A stretch of DNA of 64,000 bases from positions 62,001 to 126,000 of the forward strand of contig NW_019775477.1 of assembly GCF_001039355.2 (NCBI RefSeq), written 5' to 3'. The position numbers and the translations under genes were made by a program. Shown here one piece after another: positions 62,410 to 64,000 of the stretch (position 1 is the stretch's first letter; each line of letters starts with the position of its first letter). A model generated the notes under the pieces. The model saw only the letters and a list, made by a program, of their open reading frames with translations, ran no database searches and was not told the origin of the DNA. Origin of the DNA: Lingula anatina (Eukaryota > Brachiopoda > Lingulata > Lingulida > Lingulidae).

Positions 62410-63554
62410 GAAATGGTGAGGTTGAGTTTGGCGTCCACGATGTGAATTATATCCATTATATTTATATTTTTCCTTATTATTTTGAAACACCTGTTTTTAT
62501 TTTATTCATATATTTTTCTCTTTTGGCAATTCCTTTAACATTTTTTGCTGCATCAAAGATTATATTCACTGGATTATTGAGCCACATAGATTTTTGTCAC
62601 TCTACACTGTGATCTTTGTGTATTGTAGGTGATTTTGAAATCCCAGCTTCCAGACAGGACATTTTGCAGGACAGACAATGGAACCAGTGGTTGAGAAGTC
62701 ATTTGCCAGAACTTTTTGTGGACTCACTGGACTGTTTCCAAGTTAGTGTCAATGTAGAGATCAAAAGCTGTCACAAACAAAGACCCTATCCCATACCTAC
62801 ATCGATCTACCAAGAGCGACCCATCTCCGAATGGATTCTTTCTAAATTACTTTCAGCTGAAGTAGCTTAGATGTCTGGCACGTCTACTGAAGCTGCTATA
62901 ACGATAGTAAATTACCCCATAACAGCTTCAGTAGGCATGCCAGACATCAGAGCTGCTTAAGCTGAGTGCAATTTAGCAAGAAACCCCACGGAGATGGGCC
63001 CATCCTGTTAGATCAATCTAGGTGTGAGAATGGGGTCTTAGTAGAAAATTATCACTCTTGAAATATGTTGATGCGCCATCGGACGTGTTCATTAGTGTCA
63101 GGTTGGCACAGGCGGCATTGTGTCACTTGTCAAGAGTACTCTGAGCTGTCCCCAAACTCCAAACATTTAAACATTTAGTGTTTTAACATTAAAATGTACT
63201 GGTATATGTGTGCATGAGTGGAAATGTATGTATAATTATGTCTTTCATACATTTGGGTGTATGAGTTTTATTTAATTGTTTTCCCATATTTATTTCTACA
63301 TCTAAGTATGTTCTTATTTTTTGTGTTTGTGCATGTGTGTTGCTTGAACCTTTAATATAGTTGCTACATGTATCTGTTTTTAGAAACACCCCGAGTTTGA
63401 CAAGATCAGTGCAGTTGTGGCCTTCCTGAAGCATGTCCCTGTAGAGGGGGAGCTGTATGACTTCTTCCAGCCAGTGGCCAAACAAATTCTGCAGCACTTA
63501 CAGAAAATGCCCTGCCTCCCTGTGAGAAAAGAGGAAGGTAGGTGTGTGTGGATG

Positions 63555-63600
<46 letters not shown>

Positions 63601-64000
63601 GGGGGGGGTGCTCTTGTGCACGCATTCTAACCGAGGACACACACCCGCCCGAAACCCACTAACCGAGGACACACCTCCAACCGAGGACGTCCTCGGTTGA
63701 CATAAGCAGTGGAATGCATAAAGGGGCCCATTTCAAGTTAGGTGGTGAAATTTGACGCTATTCTGAGCCAGTCCTCGGTTATGCTGTATAGNTGTGTGTG
63801 TGTGTGTGGGTGCACTTGTGTGTGTGTGTGGGGGTGCACTTGTGTGTGTGTGTGGGGGGTGCACTTGTGTGTGTCTGTGGGTGCATGTGTGTGTGTGGGT
63901 GCACTTGTGTGTGTGTGTGGGTGTGTGTGGGTGCACTTGCTTTAGATTTCACAAAAATACTTCTAATTGTGTTTTCAAATGTAGGTTCAGAGTGGAAAAC
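48164..64000 (+). CDS. NO VEIN-like protein with Bergerat-fold ATPase domain (incomplete at both ends)
   Basis: Exons: 48164-49461, 50298-50408, 50669-50811, 50929-51090, [52080-52190, 52445-52587, 52706-52867 = duplicate copies], 53272-53411, 53862-54028, 54455-54565, 54887-55047, 56084-56256, 56614-56969, 57325-57519, 57663-57735, 58029-58384, 59021-59216, 59605-59839, 60917-61064, 61420-61542, 61954-62031, 62275-62341, 62629-62741, 63384-63537, 63985-64000+. With one copy of the duplicated exons, all phases agree and give about 1,525 codons so far. The ATPase core reads FVLELIQNADDNDY then GQKGIGFKSVF, like plant NO VEIN and its animal homologues, and more loosely sacsin. DVHPSLLLFL, DVFAFLPLR and WNQWLRSHLPELF are typical post-ATPase motifs. 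Function in animals is unknown. The 3' end lies beyond the window and the start exon was not found. Confidence 0.85.
49820..50200. mobile_element. TTAA-flanked MITE, family D, copy 2
   Basis: TTAA at 49820-49823, then AGATGCATACAAAGTC; ends CGGTTCGTATGTACCT and TTAA at 50197-50200. Closely similar to 33621-34005 along the full length. In a NO VEIN-like intron. Confidence 0.8.
51598..51981. mobile_element. TTAA-flanked MITE, family D, copy 3 (within the duplicated block)
   Basis: Same element and intron position as 49820-50200, inside the second copy of the duplicated block, so it is probably the other allele and not a separate insertion. Confidence 0.75.
53538..53755. mobile_element. Foldback MITE, family A, copy 6
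   Basis: GCATTCCCGTAGATTTTAGA, then TCTGGCTTAAATGTCTGTCC and GCCTACTACAAGCTG; right arm GCTTGGCTGACAGCTATTTAG to GATCTAATCTCTGGGAATGG. Diverged but the same architecture. In the NO VEIN-like intron 53412-53861. Confidence 0.75.
54733..54886. repeat. (ATTC)n tetranucleotide repeat abutting an exon
   Basis: ATTC/TTCA units run imperfectly up to the acceptor (CTTCATTCCAG) of exon 54887-55047, where the repeat itself may act as the polypyrimidine tract. Confidence 0.9.
58510..58609. repeat. Perfect-looking hairpin repeat ending at a single N
   Basis: GCGTAATTACTGGCAGCGCG AGCCAGTTACT on the left and AGTAACTGGCTCGCACTGCC AGTAATTACGC on the right are inverted copies with about 15 bases between them. 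The outer arms are ATATCCCGC and GCGGGATAT. A short foldback element in the intron 58385-59020. The N at 58609 suggests that assembly faltered at the hairpin. Confidence 0.8.
59265..59590. repeat. Imperfect ~180-bp tandem duplication in intron
   Basis: GTGTTAACAATTTATATCAT with GATGTAAAAACGTACAAGAA, and GTGTTAACAATTTACATCAT with GATGTCAAAAAGTACAAGAA, mark two diverged copies just before exon 59605-59839. Confidence 0.7.
60157..60787. mobile_element. TTAA-flanked MITE, family C, copy 2
   Basis: TTAA at 60157-60160 followed by AGTCATAATAACTCTTCG; right end AAGAGTTATTATTGCT with TTAA at 60784-60787. Shares TTGTTAAAATCTCTTAAGAG and GTACTTACCAATGG segments with 32282-32630, but is longer (about 623 bp). 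The central 60340-60740 is unique and GC-richer. Non-coding. In the NO VEIN-like intron 59840-60916. Confidence 0.7.
61070..61108. repeat. (ATT)n microsatellite
   Basis: About 12 ATT units beginning 6 bases after the 5' splice site of exon 60917-61064. Confidence 0.9.
62357..62402. repeat. (CT)n microsatellite
   Basis: About 22 CT units, 15 bases downstream of the exon 62275-62341 donor. Confidence 0.95.
62781..63040. mobile_element. Foldback MITE, family A, copy 7
   Basis: AGACCCTATCCCATACCTAC at the left and GTGAGAATGGGGTCTTA at the right. Inner arms CTTAGATGTCTGGCACGTCT and AGTAGGCATGCCAGACATCA flank the turn TAACGATAGTAAATTACCCC. In the NO VEIN-like intron 62742-63383. Confidence 0.85.
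63556..63940. repeat. (GT)n and GTGCACTTGTGTGTG minisatellite with single-N join
   Basis: A pure GT/G run at 63556-63609. After the N at 63792 come about six units of roughly 25-32 bp, each with GGGTGCA(C/T) and TGTGTGTGTG. Between them three copies of AACCGAGGAC(A/G) appear at about 63629-63695, with a reverse-complement piece (GTCCTCGGTT) at about 63688 and again near 63772. All lies in the intron 63538-63984. Confidence 0.85.

Noticed and set aside
63556-63940. GT-rich repeats as a CRISPR array or coding repeats
   Set aside because: Units are simple (GT)n variants without unique spacers, inside a eukaryotic intron.

Overview
This is a eukaryotic (animal) genomic window: multi-exon genes with GT-AG introns, 3' processing signals, microsatellites and many short foldback or terminal-inverted-repeat (TIR) elements. 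An invertebrate deuterostome is likely and amphioxus (Branchiostoma) is my best guess. That is inferred from gene content, short introns, repeated ACATGTA-like motifs and an apparently uncollapsed-haplotype assembly; it is not proven. There is one 835-base gap (1135-1969) and four single-N joins (34030, 51343, 58609, 63792). At least two of these joins sit between near-identical copies, as expected for assembly artefacts.

Layout. 1-3.5 kb: nested ACG-rich foldback repeats, the gap and a ~60-bp minisatellite. 4.1-20.4 kb (+): a xanthine dehydrogenase gene of 32 recognisable coding exons, lacking only the exon with the start codon; one exon carries a one-base deletion. 20.6-24.7 kb and 31.1-35.7 kb (-): two tandem paralogues of a 470-residue MFS, monocarboxylate-transporter-like protein with six coding exons of exactly matching length. 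25-31 kb and 36-43.8 kb: intergenic DNA with MITE-like elements, a long-TIR DNA element (28.73-29.66 kb) and a decayed LINE 3' end (38.64-39.09 kb). 43.9-45.2 kb (+): a CapA/PGA_cap-domain protein in one uninterrupted coding exon, with a C-terminal membrane segment. 48.2-64 kb (+): a large NO VEIN-like gene with a Bergerat-fold (HATPase_c) domain, running off the window; three of its exons are duplicated across a single-N join.

The genes are not an operon and no shared pathway is established. XDH would oxidise hypoxanthine and xanthine to urate in the cytosol. The MFS pair are presumed plasma-membrane carriers. CapA-like and NO VEIN-like proteins have unknown roles in animals. The most notable points are: an XDH with an XDH-type molybdenum site but an aldehyde-oxidase-like FAD/NAD loop and a hydrophobic C-terminal tail; the bacterial-type CapA gene; TTAA-flanked MITEs whose empty site can be read directly in the sister paralogue; and a foldback family with at least seven copies in 64 kb.
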